Below are positions 7,268 to 17,187 of a stretch of 64,000 bases of DNA, piece by piece (position 1 is the first letter of the stretch; each line of letters begins with the position of its first letter). The position numbers were made by a program, and so were the translations under genes. The notes below the pieces were generated by a model, which was not told where the DNA came from, searched no databases, and worked only from the letters and a program-made list of their open reading frames with translations. Where the stretch lies: contig LGRX02028717.1 of NCBI GenBank assembly GCA_001247695.2, forward strand, positions 1-64,000, read 5' to 3'. Source of the stretch: Cymbomonas tetramitiformis. Taxonomy: Eukaryota > Chlorophyta > Pyramimonadophyceae > Pyramimonadales > Pyramimonadaceae.

Positions 7268-9232
7268 ATGTCGACTTTCTCTTTAGGCGAAAATGCATTC
7301 ATAAAGAATTTGAGCGTGGACACCTTAATGAAAGATGGAAAACCTATTGTAAGTGTAAGTGACCCATTAGTGGTAAATACGGTCGAATGTCAAACTATAG
7401 GCTCGATTGATAATCCGCTTCAAACGATGCACATCGGTAGCGATATTCGATACCAGAACGATATTAAGTGGATTGACACACAAGACCCAACACTCGAGCG
7501 TGAACAAATGTCTTTATTGACAGATGGCTCATTGAAAGTTCACACCTCGATAAAATTCAATGATTTTGTATTAAACAATCCAGTCTCCAAATCACGATTT
7601 TCAGCAGGACTTGATGACCTTGACAGCTCTTTCGAGATTAAGTCGTTAGACCCGGTCGAACAAACAAGAGTTAAAATCGGCGAAACAGGGTTGAATGAAA
7701 TCTCTTGCCTCCAAACGGTTATTAATATTGAGCCGTTAGGCAGTGGGGTATTGATAAACGACGGTCCACTTGTGCTCAATACAGGTGATATTACATTAAC
7801 TTCAGGCAAATATCGAGGGGATGGGTCATTGTTGACCAATCTACCTTCAGGTGCAAACCAGAATCTACAATCAGTAACTGACCAAGGAAGCAGTACCACA
7901 AATAGTATTAGTGCTTCTGCATTTGTGGGTGATGGGTCAGGATTAACAAATCTTCCAGTTCAACCTGATACATCTACACTTCAAGATGTGACCACTAGAG
8001 GGGCTACAACTAGTGTTGCCGATGTTTCATACACAGGTACAGGCACGATGATTATTAATCAAGAGAAACTTAGTGGAAATAATCTTAGAATTGAATCAGG
8101 TTCGGGCGGTTTGGGTAAAGTATCAATCGGAGAGCAAACTCAAGGATACACAAACGCCGACCATATGGGTGAACGTTCCATCGCTATTGGTCGTAATGCA
8201 TTATCCATAAATAATACAACTTCCAATGATACGATTGCTATTGGTTCGGGAGCAGCTAACAATAATTGTGGTAGCTTTGCAGTTTGTATCGGCGACGACT
8301 GTGGTCAGAATAATTGTAAAGACGAAGCAATTAATATTGGAAAATATGCAGGAGAATTTTCAGCCGGCGAAAATTCTTTAAATATTGGTGCGTTAGCTGG
8401 ACAAAACTCTACTCAAAGTGGAGTGAACACCGATAACACAATTGTTTTGAACGCAAGCGGAATTGAATTGAATGCCGGTGTGGCAAGTAGTTGTTATATT
8501 CGACCTATTAGGGCTAGTCCAGATGTGGGTTCAGAAAGTTTGCAATTGTATTATGATTCAGCATCAAATGAAGTTAGAAGTGGCGCAGTACTTCAAGGCT
8601 CCATAGGTACGCTCGCACAAGTGGTCGCAAACGGGGACACCGCTTCAAACATAAATCTTAGTGGGGACCTAGATGCAGCGGGTATCATTCTATCCAATTC
8701 ATTAAATTACGCTTATCCAAGTTCAACCAACTCACTCACACTAACGGGTGTTCCTTTGACACTTATCACGAAAGCATATGCGCATACGACTCTTCCAGCA
8801 AATCCGTTGAGATTTACGGGCGATGTATTTACATTTGTTAATAACACCGCCGATACGATTTCAGCTTCGACTATTGTTATGTTCGATGATGATGGAATAA
8901 ACACCGTGAATGGAGTTCAACCATTCAATAACTCGTATACTCAAAGTAATCAAAACTGCACCCCCATCGGTGTCTGTATTCAAGACAGTGCCGCAAGCCA
9001 ATCGTGTTTCGTATTGATAGGTCGTGGGTTTACTACTTGCAGAAATGCAACTGCTGCGGACAACACCTACGTTAAAGGGCAACGTGTTAAATGCATAGTA
9101 AATGGTGAGATTATTAGCGCTCAGATTAATGCGGGAGATTCGATTATTGGTACAGCAATGGAATCAAAAGTTGCAGGAGCGGGTGAAGGTGTATTAATTT
9201 GGGTAAGACCAGATTTCAATTATTTTGTTTGA
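7268..9232 (+). CDS. large fibre/adhesin-like protein
   Basis: This 654-residue protein looks like a trimeric fibre. It has the GDGSxLTNLP motif twice (about residues 184-193 and 218-227), as in many phage and algal-virus tail-fibre proteins. It also has head-type repeats near 300-375 such as SIAIGRNAL, TIAIGSGA and LNIGALAG, resembling YadA-like adhesins. The C-terminal third is beta-rich with several cysteines. The N-terminus matches the preceding gene. It probably mediates host recognition or projects from the capsid. Confidence 0.75.
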   Translation: MSTFSLGENAFIKNLSVDTLMKDGKPIVSVSDPLVVNTVECQTIGSIDNPLQTMHIGSDIRYQNDIKWIDTQDPTLEREQMSLLTDGSLKVHTSIKFNDFVLNNPVSKSRFSAGLDDLDSSFEIKSLDPVEQTRVKIGETGLNEISCLQTVINIEPLGSGVLINDGPLVLNTGDITLTSGKYRGDGSLLTNLPSGANQNLQSVTDQGSSTTNSISASAFVGDGSGLTNLPVQPDTSTLQDVTTRGATTSVADVSYTGTGTMIINQEKLSGNNLRIESGSGGLGKVSIGEQTQGYTNADHMGERSIAIGRNALSINNTTSNDTIAIGSGAANNNCGSFAVCIGDDCGQNNCKDEAINIGKYAGEFSAGENSLNIGALAGQNSTQSGVNTDNTIVLNASGIELNAGVASSCYIRPIRASPDVGSESLQLYYDSASNEVRSGAVLQGSIGTLAQVVANGDTASNINLSGDLDAAGIILSNSLNYAYPSSTNSLTLTGVPLTLITKAYAHTTLPANPLRFTGDVFTFVNNTADTISASTIVMFDDDGINTVNGVQPFNNSYTQSNQNCTPIGVCIQDSAASQSCFVLIGRGFTTCRNATAADNTYVKGQRVKCIVNGEIISAQINAGDSIIGTAMESKVAGAGEGVLIWVRPDFNYFV

Positions 9233-9245
9233 ATTCTATTATAGT

Positions 9246-9370
9246 AGCGGGTAGCTAGTAATGGGCATTTTTAAAAACATTTTCTATTTCATAAAATTTA
9301 TTCTACAAAAATACTTTTCTTCTTTTGAAATACTTTTTAAAACAACCCATTACCACGTACCCAATACCTT
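9246..9370. repeat. PLV hairpin repeat, internal copy I1
   Basis: The block GTAATGGGCATTT...AACAACCCATTACC lies between the convergent ends of the fibre gene and the polymerase-helicase gene. It fills the intergenic gap, so it could serve as a bidirectional terminator. It is nearly identical in its core to copy L2 of the terminal repeat. Confidence 0.75.
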
Positions 9371-9415
9371 TTATGTATATTATATGTATATATATTTATG
9401 TTTAACAATTGTATA

Positions 9416-11908
9416 TTAAGCATCCGATTCATCATCATCGGAGTGTCTTTGAGGTTTGCGCATTCCAACACGTACACGTTTAGTCCTACCATTGATTTTT
9501 CGTTGAGCGGGATATATATGATGTTTTGTTAAAAGCTTGCCAAATTCGGTTGCGGTCATTAAATTTCCATCTTTTATAAACCAATCGTGTACGTTTTCAA
9601 TAATAACATACCAATCACCAACTTTTTTCCAATCAAATCTATATATTCCTTCTTTTGTCATTACACCTTTGAAGTCTTTTAGAATGTCTTTACTTTTGTA
9701 AATCTCATAATTAGCCTCAATCCATTCAAATCCACCTCTATTAGAACCCGTTCTTTCCGCTACTTCAGATTTGACAAATTCAGGTTTGGGAGTTCGACCA
9801 TTGATAATACTTTTTCGATAATAGTCGCACAATATACTAATAAATGCATCCGCTACATTTACTTGGTTTACGAAATTATCAATGCTATCATCTCTCACAA
9901 AGTAAGCATCGTTTGGTTCCATAATGCTATCGCTAGATGTTCTATCACATTGAACATAATTTGCTCTATCCGTGTATGCTCTATCGACCCCTTCAACCTC
10001 GGGTGTATCGTTGGATAGACAAAGCATATATGCTTGTATTTTGACATTTGTGGCGTTTTGATACAACTCTCGCATCGGTAATGTTTCGTTCCCGCCACTG
10101 CAAAACTTTTTCAAGATGGTTGCGGACAACTTTTCAATTCTCATTTTGTGTTCGCCAAAATTATTTTTTGTCGCTTCAACACCTATGTCACATTCATTAC
10201 TTATTGCAAAACGTCTATGCCACAGCTCAACCGCCCAAGTCCATTTTCGTTCATTTTCCATATCGGATTTGTACTTTTTGGCTTTTAAATTTTCTCCATC
10301 AAATTCATATTGGAATTCTTCAAATGCACGTTTTAACAATGAAGTCAATTTCCCTTTTCCGCAAGCCGTGTCACCTATCAAAAACATAAATTGTCTATCA
10401 CATATTTCACCCGCCATCCCCCTTGCTAATTGCTCAAGCACATAATCTCGTTTTTCAATGTTGGTAATTGGGTTATCAAACAATCTCCTAATCACCTCAG
10501 ATTTCAATTCGGAGTAATCTTCCGAAACATTATAGTCCCGATGTATTTTGTTGATAAAGTTATAGCTTGGATGCTTCTTCAATAATTCAAAGTTTTTCAA
10601 ATCCAACACACCATTATCGAAAAGAAGGTACCCTTTACTTTTCGACACGTCAAACTCTATCAACATGGGTGCTTTTTGAGAGACTAGCTTGTATGCGGGT
10701 TCATACAAACTCATAAAAGACTTTGATTCATCTTTGGAACTAACATTTATAAATATTTTGGTGTAGTTGCGCTCAATGATTTTTAGATGCAAACCTTTCC
10801 CTTTATGTTTATCGAGTGTCCACCTACCGTCTTCTTCGTCATATATCATTAACCCCAATGGTGTGATAAAAATTTGGTCTTGAAATTGTTCGAGTATTAG
10901 GTCACAATGTACTTGGTCACTACGTCGTTCATCTATGTCATCGATGAAAGGTTGGTGGGATTCAAGCCATCGACAATCTTCATCCGTGGCGGAAGTTGCT
11001 TGACATTTCAATTGCATTTCAAAACACGTGTGTGCTTTTATACATACTTTCAACTCGCTTATTACTTTGTCAATGTCGACATTATCGTCTTTATATACCA
11101 AAATCTCGTCGTGGATTAGTGCCGCAGGCTTCATTTTAGTATTCGTCACCAAATAGTCATATATACACATCATCATCCGACTCTCTATTTCTTGAATATA
11201 CAACCCCAATGCACTCCTGAATTTTGCCATTTCTTTTGTCTTGTTTTTTACTTCACAAGCTACTTGTACGGCTTTTGCAAATTTTGGAAAGTGCTCGAGG
11301 GCATCATTTGTAAGTATATTTTTTATTTGGTCTTCATATTGTTTTATACAATCTATATATTGATGTTTAGGAAGTTTAAGTTCATTTAACCAAGTTTGAA
11401 ATGAGCCTCCAAATGTCAATATTAACATCAAGTGTTTTGCATTAGCTCTACTCACATTATAACTTCGTTGAATGTTGTAAAATATACTTTCTCTATTCAC
11501 AATGTAATCGTTTATCGCCGAGCATTCAATGTTATACTTCTCACACAATTGAGATATGATTGTTGGATGCGCATTTTCTAAATCAAATGAAATGTAGTTT
11601 CCGTCCATAACAAGTCGGCGGATAACATTATATTGATTTTGGAAACAACAAGTATTATACTTATCACTCACCGGGTAATATCTACCTAAATTGTATGGTG
11701 CTTTTTTGTAAGTTATGGTGTTCATATGTGTCTTTTTACTCATAAACTTATGCATCTTCTTCAATTTGGTTTGCTCCTCGCGCCACATCATATTCTCTAT
11801 ATCATAACCTTTGGAATTTACATCTACTTTAAGTAAAAGTTCCATAACCTCATACTTAAAATAGGTCTCACTTAAAGTAATTTGCTCGGGGAATTTATTA
11901 TAATTCAT
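9416..11908 (-). CDS. DNA polymerase (family A-like) fused to SF3 helicase, TV-Pol type
   Basis: This 830-residue replication protein has two parts. The N-terminal polymerase shows motif A around Asp109 (FDLENAHP, 108-115), a motif B-like helix (SRANAKHLMLILTFGG, 153-168) and motif C HDE at 266-268. This is the pattern of the transposon/virophage polymerase (TV-Pol) related to family A. The C-terminal part is a superfamily 3 helicase: D5N-like region at 428-437, Walker A GDTACGKGK (512-520), Walker B FAISNECD (567-573), motif C YMLCLSND (627-634) and a basic finger near 642-650. It would replicate the viral genome. It is convergent with the fibre gene and has the AACTTAAAGAAAA motif 38 bases upstream. 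Confidence 0.9.
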   Translation of the reverse strand: MNYNKFPEQITLSETYFKYEVMELLLKVDVNSKGYDIENMMWREEQTKLKKMHKFMSKKTHMNTITYKKAPYNLGRYYPVSDKYNTCCFQNQYNVIRRLVMDGNYISFDLENAHPTIISQLCEKYNIECSAINDYIVNRESIFYNIQRSYNVSRANAKHLMLILTFGGSFQTWLNELKLPKHQYIDCIKQYEDQIKNILTNDALEHFPKFAKAVQVACEVKNKTKEMAKFRSALGLYIQEIESRMMMCIYDYLVTNTKMKPAALIHDEILVYKDDNVDIDKVISELKVCIKAHTCFEMQLKCQATSATDEDCRWLESHQPFIDDIDERRSDQVHCDLILEQFQDQIFITPLGLMIYDEEDGRWTLDKHKGKGLHLKIIERNYTKIFINVSSKDESKSFMSLYEPAYKLVSQKAPMLIEFDVSKSKGYLLFDNGVLDLKNFELLKKHPSYNFINKIHRDYNVSEDYSELKSEVIRRLFDNPITNIEKRDYVLEQLARGMAGEICDRQFMFLIGDTACGKGKLTSLLKRAFEEFQYEFDGENLKAKKYKSDMENERKWTWAVELWHRRFAISNECDIGVEATKNNFGEHKMRIEKLSATILKKFCSGGNETLPMRELYQNATNVKIQAYMLCLSNDTPEVEGVDRAYTDRANYVQCDRTSSDSIMEPNDAYFVRDDSIDNFVNQVNVADAFISILCDYYRKSIINGRTPKPEFVKSEVAERTGSNRGGFEWIEANYEIYKSKDILKDFKGVMTKEGIYRFDWKKVGDWYVIIENVHDWFIKDGNLMTATEFGKLLTKHHIYPAQRKINGRTKRVRVGMRKPQRHSDDDESDA

Positions 11909-11933
11909 TGTTTCTATATACTATGAATACGGT

Positions 11934-11946
11934 TTTTCTTTAAGTT
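11934..11946 (-). promoter_or_regulatory. variant early motif AACTTAAAGAAAA
   Basis: Reading on the minus strand, TTTAACTTAAAGAAAA begins 38 bases before the polymerase-helicase ATG. The same string precedes the integrase gene at 20481-20493, at nearly the same distance. It overlaps the last codon of the next minus-strand gene. Confidence 0.55.
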
Positions 11947-12142
11947 AAATTTTAATAGCATATATATTATCAGCATTTTTTATTTTCTTTTGGTGATATG
12001 ACCTCTTAACTTTTTCACAATGCAGAAGACGATTACGGTCATACCAAGATGCATTATATTTTTTTTGTGACGCATTATACCTTTCCCGATTCTTTTCTCT
12101 ATATCGTTTGGTTGCTTGTTTTTGTGCTTCGGATGTAGGCAT
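11945..12142 (-). CDS. small basic protein, 65 aa
   Basis: This is a 65-residue Lys/Arg-rich protein starting MPTSEAQKQATKRYREKNRE, largely helical and hydrophilic. Related short basic helices occur in many large and small DNA viruses of protists, often read as DNA-binding. It lies directly upstream of the polymerase-helicase gene on the same strand, with the polymerase promoter motif at its 3' end. DNA binding is inferred from charge only. Confidence 0.55.
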   Translation of the reverse strand: MPTSEAQKQATKRYREKNRERYNASQKKYNASWYDRNRLLHCEKVKRSYHQKKIKNADNIYAIKI

Positions 12143-12234
12143 CGCGCTACCAGATTAGTGTTATAAGTGACCGAAGCTTTAAATGCGTTCGTTCATAGCA
12201 TATATGTTCAATAAAGCAACACACGTGAAGTTAT

Positions 12235-12363
12235 GGTACCGGGTTCCGAGTAATTGGTACTTTTTAAAAACATTTTCAAATAATTAAAAATAAATATACA
12301 AAATGATATTCTTTCTTTGATATACTTTTATAAACAACCCATTACCACATACCCATTACCCAA
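12235..12363. repeat. PLV hairpin repeat, internal copy I2
   Basis: This is a more diverged copy between divergent genes, keeping TTTTTAAAAACATTTTC, ATTCTTTCTTTGATATACTTTTA and AACAACCCATTACCACATAC. It lies just before the early motif of the gene at 12481, whereas copy I1 lies at gene ends. Confidence 0.65.
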
Positions 12364-12380
12364 TCTATCCTAAAATTTTT

Positions 12381-12392
12381 AACTTTAAGACA
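12381..12392 (+). promoter_or_regulatory. early-type promoter motif AACTTTAAGACATA
   Basis: TTTTTAACTTTAAGACATA lies 100 bases before the ATG at 12481 and is followed by TATACTTGAA and TTTACAACATACTCAAG. The same order and spacing recur upstream of 19564 (minus). This looks like a long-leader version of the promoter used at 2473 and 3127. Confidence 0.6.
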
Positions 12393-12480
12393 TAAACTCT
12401 ATAAGGTATACTTGAATCATTTACAACATACTCAAGTACATACATACATACTTTACTTACTTCTACTTACTTTCACAAAT

Positions 12481-13425
12481 ATGTCTTACTCCGCGATGCT
12501 CAACTGGGGTAATAAGACCATTGATGTGGAAATTGAAAGATGCGATAACTTGTATGTTTATGTAAAGAGAAAAGAAGACAAAATGTATTTGAGTGCTCAC
12601 GAAAATAAGAAGCATATTTTTTGGACTGATGAGCCAAGTGATTGGGAAACTTGGGAGATTACCGAAGATAATCATTTATACTCTTGGCATTATACTTATG
12701 CATTTTATGACGAAACAAACGACAATCATTGGCAATGCGGGTCACATAAGGAATACTCCACTTTTCAAGTGATAAAGCCTACGGCACAAAAAATTACGAA
12801 TTTACCATATGTACAAAACTTGATGAGTGAAATTGAAAGTATGTTGAGCAATGTAAAATTGAATAAACAATATCGAGACAAAACAAAAAAGATTCGCTTC
12901 AACCTAAATTGGTCATTTATGCTTGGAAACACCACCGGAGCATTGGGTGGTGGCGGTATGCAAACACCTCACAATATGCCTCATAAGAAAGGCAAAGGTG
13001 TTTGTGTGAGTAAAGTCGAAGATAGAAAACTTCCTAAATGGAAGCAAGCATTATGGGCGGTTTCGAAGGAATTGATAAGTATCATTGATAAAGATTTTTC
13101 GGAAGGCGAGTACGTTGTCAATTATGCAAAAATGGAACCCGGCACGTATGTGAAAAAACACGTCGATAAAGAAGATATAAGTTTTCAATATGCAATGGCG
13201 CTCGGAGATTTTAAAGGCGCGCCATTAAGGTGTTACGACTCAAATGACCAAATCATCGGTGACTTTTACAATCGAAACAAAGTGTTAAAGGTAGATGGAA
13301 GATTACCCCACGAAGTGATAATGGACAATTTTGAAGGTACACGATATGTAGTCATATGGTTTAAATTGTATGACCATCGGAAATTAGTGGAAGACCCTAT
13401 ATTAACAACTCCTTGCTATGTATAA
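12481..13425 (+). CDS. 2OG-Fe(II) oxygenase-like (double-stranded beta-helix) protein
   Basis: This is a 314-residue protein. The C-terminal third has the H-x-D...H...R pattern of 2-oxoglutarate/Fe(II) oxygenases: His227-Val-Asp229, His277 in PHEV and Arg288 in TRYVVIWF. Such enzymes hydroxylate or demethylate proteins, nucleic acids or small molecules. The N-terminal 200 residues are unrecognised and may bind the substrate. I start at 12481 rather than at upstream ATGs because the latter fall in the promoter/leader. A diverged copy of the last 76 residues (about 50 identical) is found at 61031-61261 in the host DNA. Catalytic activity is inferred. Confidence 0.65.
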   Translation: MSYSAMLNWGNKTIDVEIERCDNLYVYVKRKEDKMYLSAHENKKHIFWTDEPSDWETWEITEDNHLYSWHYTYAFYDETNDNHWQCGSHKEYSTFQVIKPTAQKITNLPYVQNLMSEIESMLSNVKLNKQYRDKTKKIRFNLNWSFMLGNTTGALGGGGMQTPHNMPHKKGKGVCVSKVEDRKLPKWKQALWAVSKELISIIDKDFSEGEYVVNYAKMEPGTYVKKHVDKEDISFQYAMALGDFKGAPLRCYDSNDQIIGDFYNRNKVLKVDGRLPHEVIMDNFEGTRYVVIWFKLYDHRKLVEDPILTTPCYV

Positions 13426-13434
13426 ATAATGTCA

Positions 13435-14850
13435 TCATAATTCGACCGAAATAACTCGTCCGGCTGATACCATTAATTTAGAAGTGAACATACATATAAT
13501 CATAGTTTCATTGGGTCCACCCGTAGCCGCATTGCCAGAGTCAAATGCTACACCGGCAGCCGATGCATTGTCGCTACCCGTACATTGTAAATAGCAACTA
13601 CTATTAGTGCCTAAACTTGAGTATCCACTCAATCGGCGCGGTTCATTATCCAAACACAAATTTAAAGGCAATATAAAAGAATTGTTGAAATAATCAGTTC
13701 TCGATTGCATATGATTTGAACCCATCATTGAATATTGGTCACCTTGTGAATGAGTGATATTCATATAGGCTTGTAAAGGCGAATTAGGAAATGCAGGGGT
13801 CAACACGTTGTTTACGCTCCAAGAGTAACGAAAGGCTCTATTACCGCCATACATTTTAGATGGCAATTGATAAAGACGTCCGAGACGATTAGTATATTGT
13901 GCAATCCCGGTTTCGTTTACGGTTCGATAATTTAAAGGACGGGTTATGGCATAAGCTTTATTCCAACAATTGACCGATAGTGCAAATCGTACATTTTTAT
14001 TATTGGTCGAATCGCTTTGGAAAAATGTCGCATAATTTTCAAAGATGATTGTCAATGCTCCTTTTGAAATCAATTCCTCTATATTTTGTTCCACAACTCC
14101 ACTTGAAAAGGATAATGTAGTGATTGATGCAGAAACTTGAGATAACGTAAAGCTTGCATTTTGAGCAAATGTTTGAGCAGCAGCTGCTTTGGTAGTAAAT
14201 ACCCCGGCGGCTTGACCTTGTTCGCCATATAACAAACACGTTACTGCATTGTCGGTAAAGAGCCTGATACGTATTGCCCCGAGTGTGCTCGAGTCAATTA
14301 TGGATGGCTCACAAGTTCCTAAAAATCCTAAAAGATTGTTCAAAATAAATTCTCGCCCTTCAAAGTCACCCGCTTGATTATCTTCGTCAGCTGAACCCGT
14401 TATCAATCCATTAGTTAATTGGATACCCTCCGAGCCACAATTCGACAACACGCTTCTATATGTTATTTCGTTTTCTAAATGGTCGCTAACTAGATGTTTA
14501 ACCTCTTGAATGTCAGATGCTTGAGCCACCGATTGATTTACAATAACACCATTTATACTTACCTCATATCTAGAGAATAGGTTGAATATTTCCGGCAAAA
14601 ATGAATGACACGTTTTCAATGCACCTCCTCCACTATCGTACGTAAATGCACGATTGGTTTTGGCAAAGAATCTTATAGCAAATTTGCGCGTGTCGATAAA
14701 ACTATTTATAGGTAAATTTATCTCCAAAGAACCTCCTCCACCATTCACAACGGTCGAGTTTGATGTCAATAATTCAAATTGATTCTGGCTAAAATCTGTC
14801 ATTTGAGTCGTCGCATAACTTAAAGATTCGGGATAATAGCTGTCTAACAT
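13435..14850 (-). CDS. probable major capsid protein (double jelly-roll type)
   Basis: This 471-residue protein is beta-rich, with Asn/Ser/Gly-rich loops and no enzymatic motif. Features typical of capsid subunits in this virus class are the early EINLPINSFIDTRKFAIRFF segment, SRYEVSINGVIVNQ and repeated Asn/Ser strands. Its place next to the minor capsid gene and packaging ATPase is the standard morphogenesis block. I begin at the second Met (14850) because it follows TATTATATATTATTATAAAGAA. An upstream in-frame Met at 14895 would overlap the neighbouring gene. Assignment rests on context and general character. Confidence 0.75.
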   Translation of the reverse strand: MLDSYYPESLSYATTQMTDFSQNQFELLTSNSTVVNGGGGSLEINLPINSFIDTRKFAIRFFAKTNRAFTYDSGGGALKTCHSFLPEIFNLFSRYEVSINGVIVNQSVAQASDIQEVKHLVSDHLENEITYRSVLSNCGSEGIQLTNGLITGSADEDNQAGDFEGREFILNNLLGFLGTCEPSIIDSSTLGAIRIRLFTDNAVTCLLYGEQGQAAGVFTTKAAAAQTFAQNASFTLSQVSASITTLSFSSGVVEQNIEELISKGALTIIFENYATFFQSDSTNNKNVRFALSVNCWNKAYAITRPLNYRTVNETGIAQYTNRLGRLYQLPSKMYGGNRAFRYSWSVNNVLTPAFPNSPLQAYMNITHSQGDQYSMMGSNHMQSRTDYFNNSFILPLNLCLDNEPRRLSGYSSLGTNSSCYLQCTGSDNASAAGVAFDSGNAATGGPNETMIICMFTSKLMVSAGRVISVEL

Positions 14851-14881
14851 TTCTTTATAATAATATATAATACAGATAAAT

Positions 14882-15937
14882 TTATTGCGAATCATTGCTT
14901 ATAACTTCAACTTTTAATGAAAAACTGAAATATACATTTCCTGAGCGAGCTTGGCTAATAAGAGACGACGGCGTCCGACCATTGTCTTTTGAAATTTGAA
15001 ACATTAGTCTTCCACGTGAGTCCGTTAATGCAAAGTTTATTTGTGACAATAGACTTGGACTTATGATAACGCTATAATTGTTGTTGGCATCTATATATGA
15101 AAATGATGGCTTAGATAAGTCGTCGATAGCAATTTTAAATAATATATCACTAGATATCATCTCACCGACTTGGTCGTCACTAGCTTGACTTAGATTAACA
15201 ACCTCTAAAGCCGAGCTTGAAACTAACGATTGTGTGCGGAGATATAACTCTCGAATTGTGTTCGATGTAAATGGAAAGTAGCTTTGCATAGTCTTTGATG
15301 ATGTCTTTTGAAACATCGGTTCTAATTGGCTCAATTCAGATTTGCCTACCAAATCTCGCTCCCGAACCGGATTGCCCCCTAAAAGTTCGCTCGAATCGTT
15401 GTTGAGTGCATCGTTTACCGTTGATGCAAAAGGGCTTATTGCATTTAACAAAGTTCCGCTACACCTCGCTATGCTTTTGGTTGCGAAGGAGTAAAAATCA
15501 AACTTATCTTCCAAATCATTGTCGAATTCCAACACAATTAATTTGAGGTTTGCATCGGCTTGTGTTGCTACACTAGCCGTCACCGTCACGGCGGAACCGG
15601 CGGGTCCTAGTTGATTATTTATAGCATCACCTATAGCCGCCAAAATTTGTGCGTCGTCAAATGTTTTAGGAAAAGGAAAATTTTGGGGGTTGATTTCAAT
15701 TTTAAACAACTTGTTGGCATTAGCTGTTTTGTCTCCCAAAAAAAATGTATTGTTCGTTTGATTTATATCATAAAATGTCTTTTCAATGTAAAAATCATTA
15801 ACGGTGAGTTGCAATTGGTCCGTCGTCTTATATGAAAGCAATTGACTCGGAATATTATATTGACCCAGTCGTGAATCGAGTAAACTATTTTGTTCGCTAT
15901 TAAAGTATAACATTTTTGAGAATTTCGAGACATTCAT
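14882..15937 (-). CDS. probable minor capsid (penton) protein
   Basis: This 351-residue protein is beta-rich and located immediately upstream of the major capsid gene on the same strand, where polinton-like viruses usually keep the penton protein. It has many Asn/Ser loops, no cysteine clusters and no enzymatic motif. A second Met lies eight residues downstream. It starts six bases after the stop of the 95-residue gene, so the three minus-strand genes are probably transcribed together. The identification is by synteny. Confidence 0.65.
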   Translation of the reverse strand: MNVSKFSKMLYFNSEQNSLLDSRLGQYNIPSQLLSYKTTDQLQLTVNDFYIEKTFYDINQTNNTFFLGDKTANANKLFKIEINPQNFPFPKTFDDAQILAAIGDAINNQLGPAGSAVTVTASVATQADANLKLIVLEFDNDLEDKFDFYSFATKSIARCSGTLLNAISPFASTVNDALNNDSSELLGGNPVRERDLVGKSELSQLEPMFQKTSSKTMQSYFPFTSNTIRELYLRTQSLVSSSALEVVNLSQASDDQVGEMISSDILFKIAIDDLSKPSFSYIDANNNYSVIISPSLLSQINFALTDSRGRLMFQISKDNGRTPSSLISQARSGNVYFSFSLKVEVISNDSQ

Positions 15938-15942
15938 CGTTA

Positions 15943-16230
15943 CTATATGGTTACATTATTTTTAACATAATCGCTTAGCTCTTGTTCACTCATTTTGGCA
16001 TACTTGTAATAATCTTCTTGAGTTTCACGTGGTTTCGGTTTTACCAAGGATTTATTATCGTACCAATTTTGGAATTTGTCGGGATTTACCATATATGCTT
16101 TAATTGTGTATACTAGAATCGAATGGGGGAGATGTGGATGTAGTTCCTTATAATGTTTAAAATAGTCGCACATAAGTTCCTTTTGCCGGTAGGTAAAGCA
16201 CTTTTCGGGAATGTCGGCAATGCAATTCAT
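15943..16230 (-). CDS. hypothetical protein, 95 aa
   Basis: This 95-residue protein starts MNCIADIPEKCFTYRQKELM and includes LPHSILVYTIKAYMVNPDKF. It is mostly helical by composition and ends in an acidic/polar tail. It is first of the minus-strand capsid run and divergent from the packaging ATPase, with only 21 bases between the two start codons. Its place in the capsid block suggests an assembly role. No family is recognised. Confidence 0.6.
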   Translation of the reverse strand: MNCIADIPEKCFTYRQKELMCDYFKHYKELHPHLPHSILVYTIKAYMVNPDKFQNWYDNKSLVKPKPRETQEDYYKYAKMSEQELSDYVKNNVTI

Positions 16231-16251
16231 TTTTTAAATAGTATTATATTA

Positions 16252-17175
16252 ATGAAAACAATTAAATTGAATGATACAAAACTTAAAATTCAACCGCCCA
16301 AAGCTAGTGCATTTCAATACGAAACGGGCGAAAACCTATTGAAACAACCATTCAACATTTTATTGGTAGGTCGTCGTGGTTCAGCCAAATCGACCTCGGC
16401 GTGTAACTATTTACGAATGCTTAAACAAGATGACAATTGCGACCGTATATTGTGCATAAGCTCAACATTCTCATCCAATAAATCACTAATGGAAGACCTA
16501 GATATAGAGGATGAAGATGTGTTCGACCCGGACGACCCAAAAACCATTGATAATGTATTAGAAATTATGGACAATGAAGCGGAAGGTTATGAAAACTATT
16601 TAAAAGAATTGGAAATTTACAAGCAAGTTATGAAAATGATACATAGCGATTCGGTAAGTATACTCGATATCCCACCAGAATACTTGTTAAAATTTGCTTC
16701 AAACAATTATCAACCACCGACATATAAGTATCATCATCAACCGAGAATCATAGCATTCGTTGATGATGCACAAAGCACTCGGTTGTTTGGTAACCGAAAA
16801 TTTATAAATATGTGTGTACGGCATAGACATTGCGGAATGTTCTCAAAAAATATGGGAGGTGCTCTAGGCTTGAGTTTGTTGATTTGCGTCCAAAACTTTT
16901 CAAGCGCCCAATTTGGTTTACCTCGTGCCGTAAGAAACAATGCAACGGCATTATGTTTGTTCAAAATATATGACGAGAAAGAGATGGAAAATGTATATAA
17001 AAGTGTTTCGGGAGAGATACCTCTTGAAGAATTTATGGAAGTATATGATTATGCTACCAAAGAAAAATATTGTTTTTTGCTTATAGACTTGAACCCCAAA
17101 GATTCAAATAAGAAGTATCGGAAATGCTTTAATGAGCTAATAGTACCGAATGCCAATTTAAAAATGGAAAGTTAA
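16252..17175 (+). CDS. genome packaging ATPase (FtsK/HerA-like)
   Basis: This 307-residue ATPase has Walker A at residues 40-48 (GRRGSAKST), Walker B at 166-174 (IIAFVDDAQ), a polar sensor strand (ICVQN, 211-215) and a conserved basic segment PRAVRNN (224-230). This is the A32/FtsK-HerA pattern that drives DNA into icosahedral capsids. The frame is open further upstream to 16153, but the ATG at 16252 follows AGTATTATATTA and gives the usual length. It sits next to the capsid genes as in related viruses. Confidence 0.88.
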   Translation: MKTIKLNDTKLKIQPPKASAFQYETGENLLKQPFNILLVGRRGSAKSTSACNYLRMLKQDDNCDRILCISSTFSSNKSLMEDLDIEDEDVFDPDDPKTIDNVLEIMDNEAEGYENYLKELEIYKQVMKMIHSDSVSILDIPPEYLLKFASNNYQPPTYKYHHQPRIIAFVDDAQSTRLFGNRKFINMCVRHRHCGMFSKNMGGALGLSLLICVQNFSSAQFGLPRAVRNNATALCLFKIYDEKEMENVYKSVSGEIPLEEFMEVYDYATKEKYCFLLIDLNPKDSNKKYRKCFNELIVPNANLKMES

Positions 17176-17187
17176 TAGTAAATATAT

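Noticed and set aside
9895..10445. Frames of 67-113 codons overlapping the polymerase-helicase gene
   Set aside because: Shadows of the 830-residue gene without motifs or promoter-like elements.
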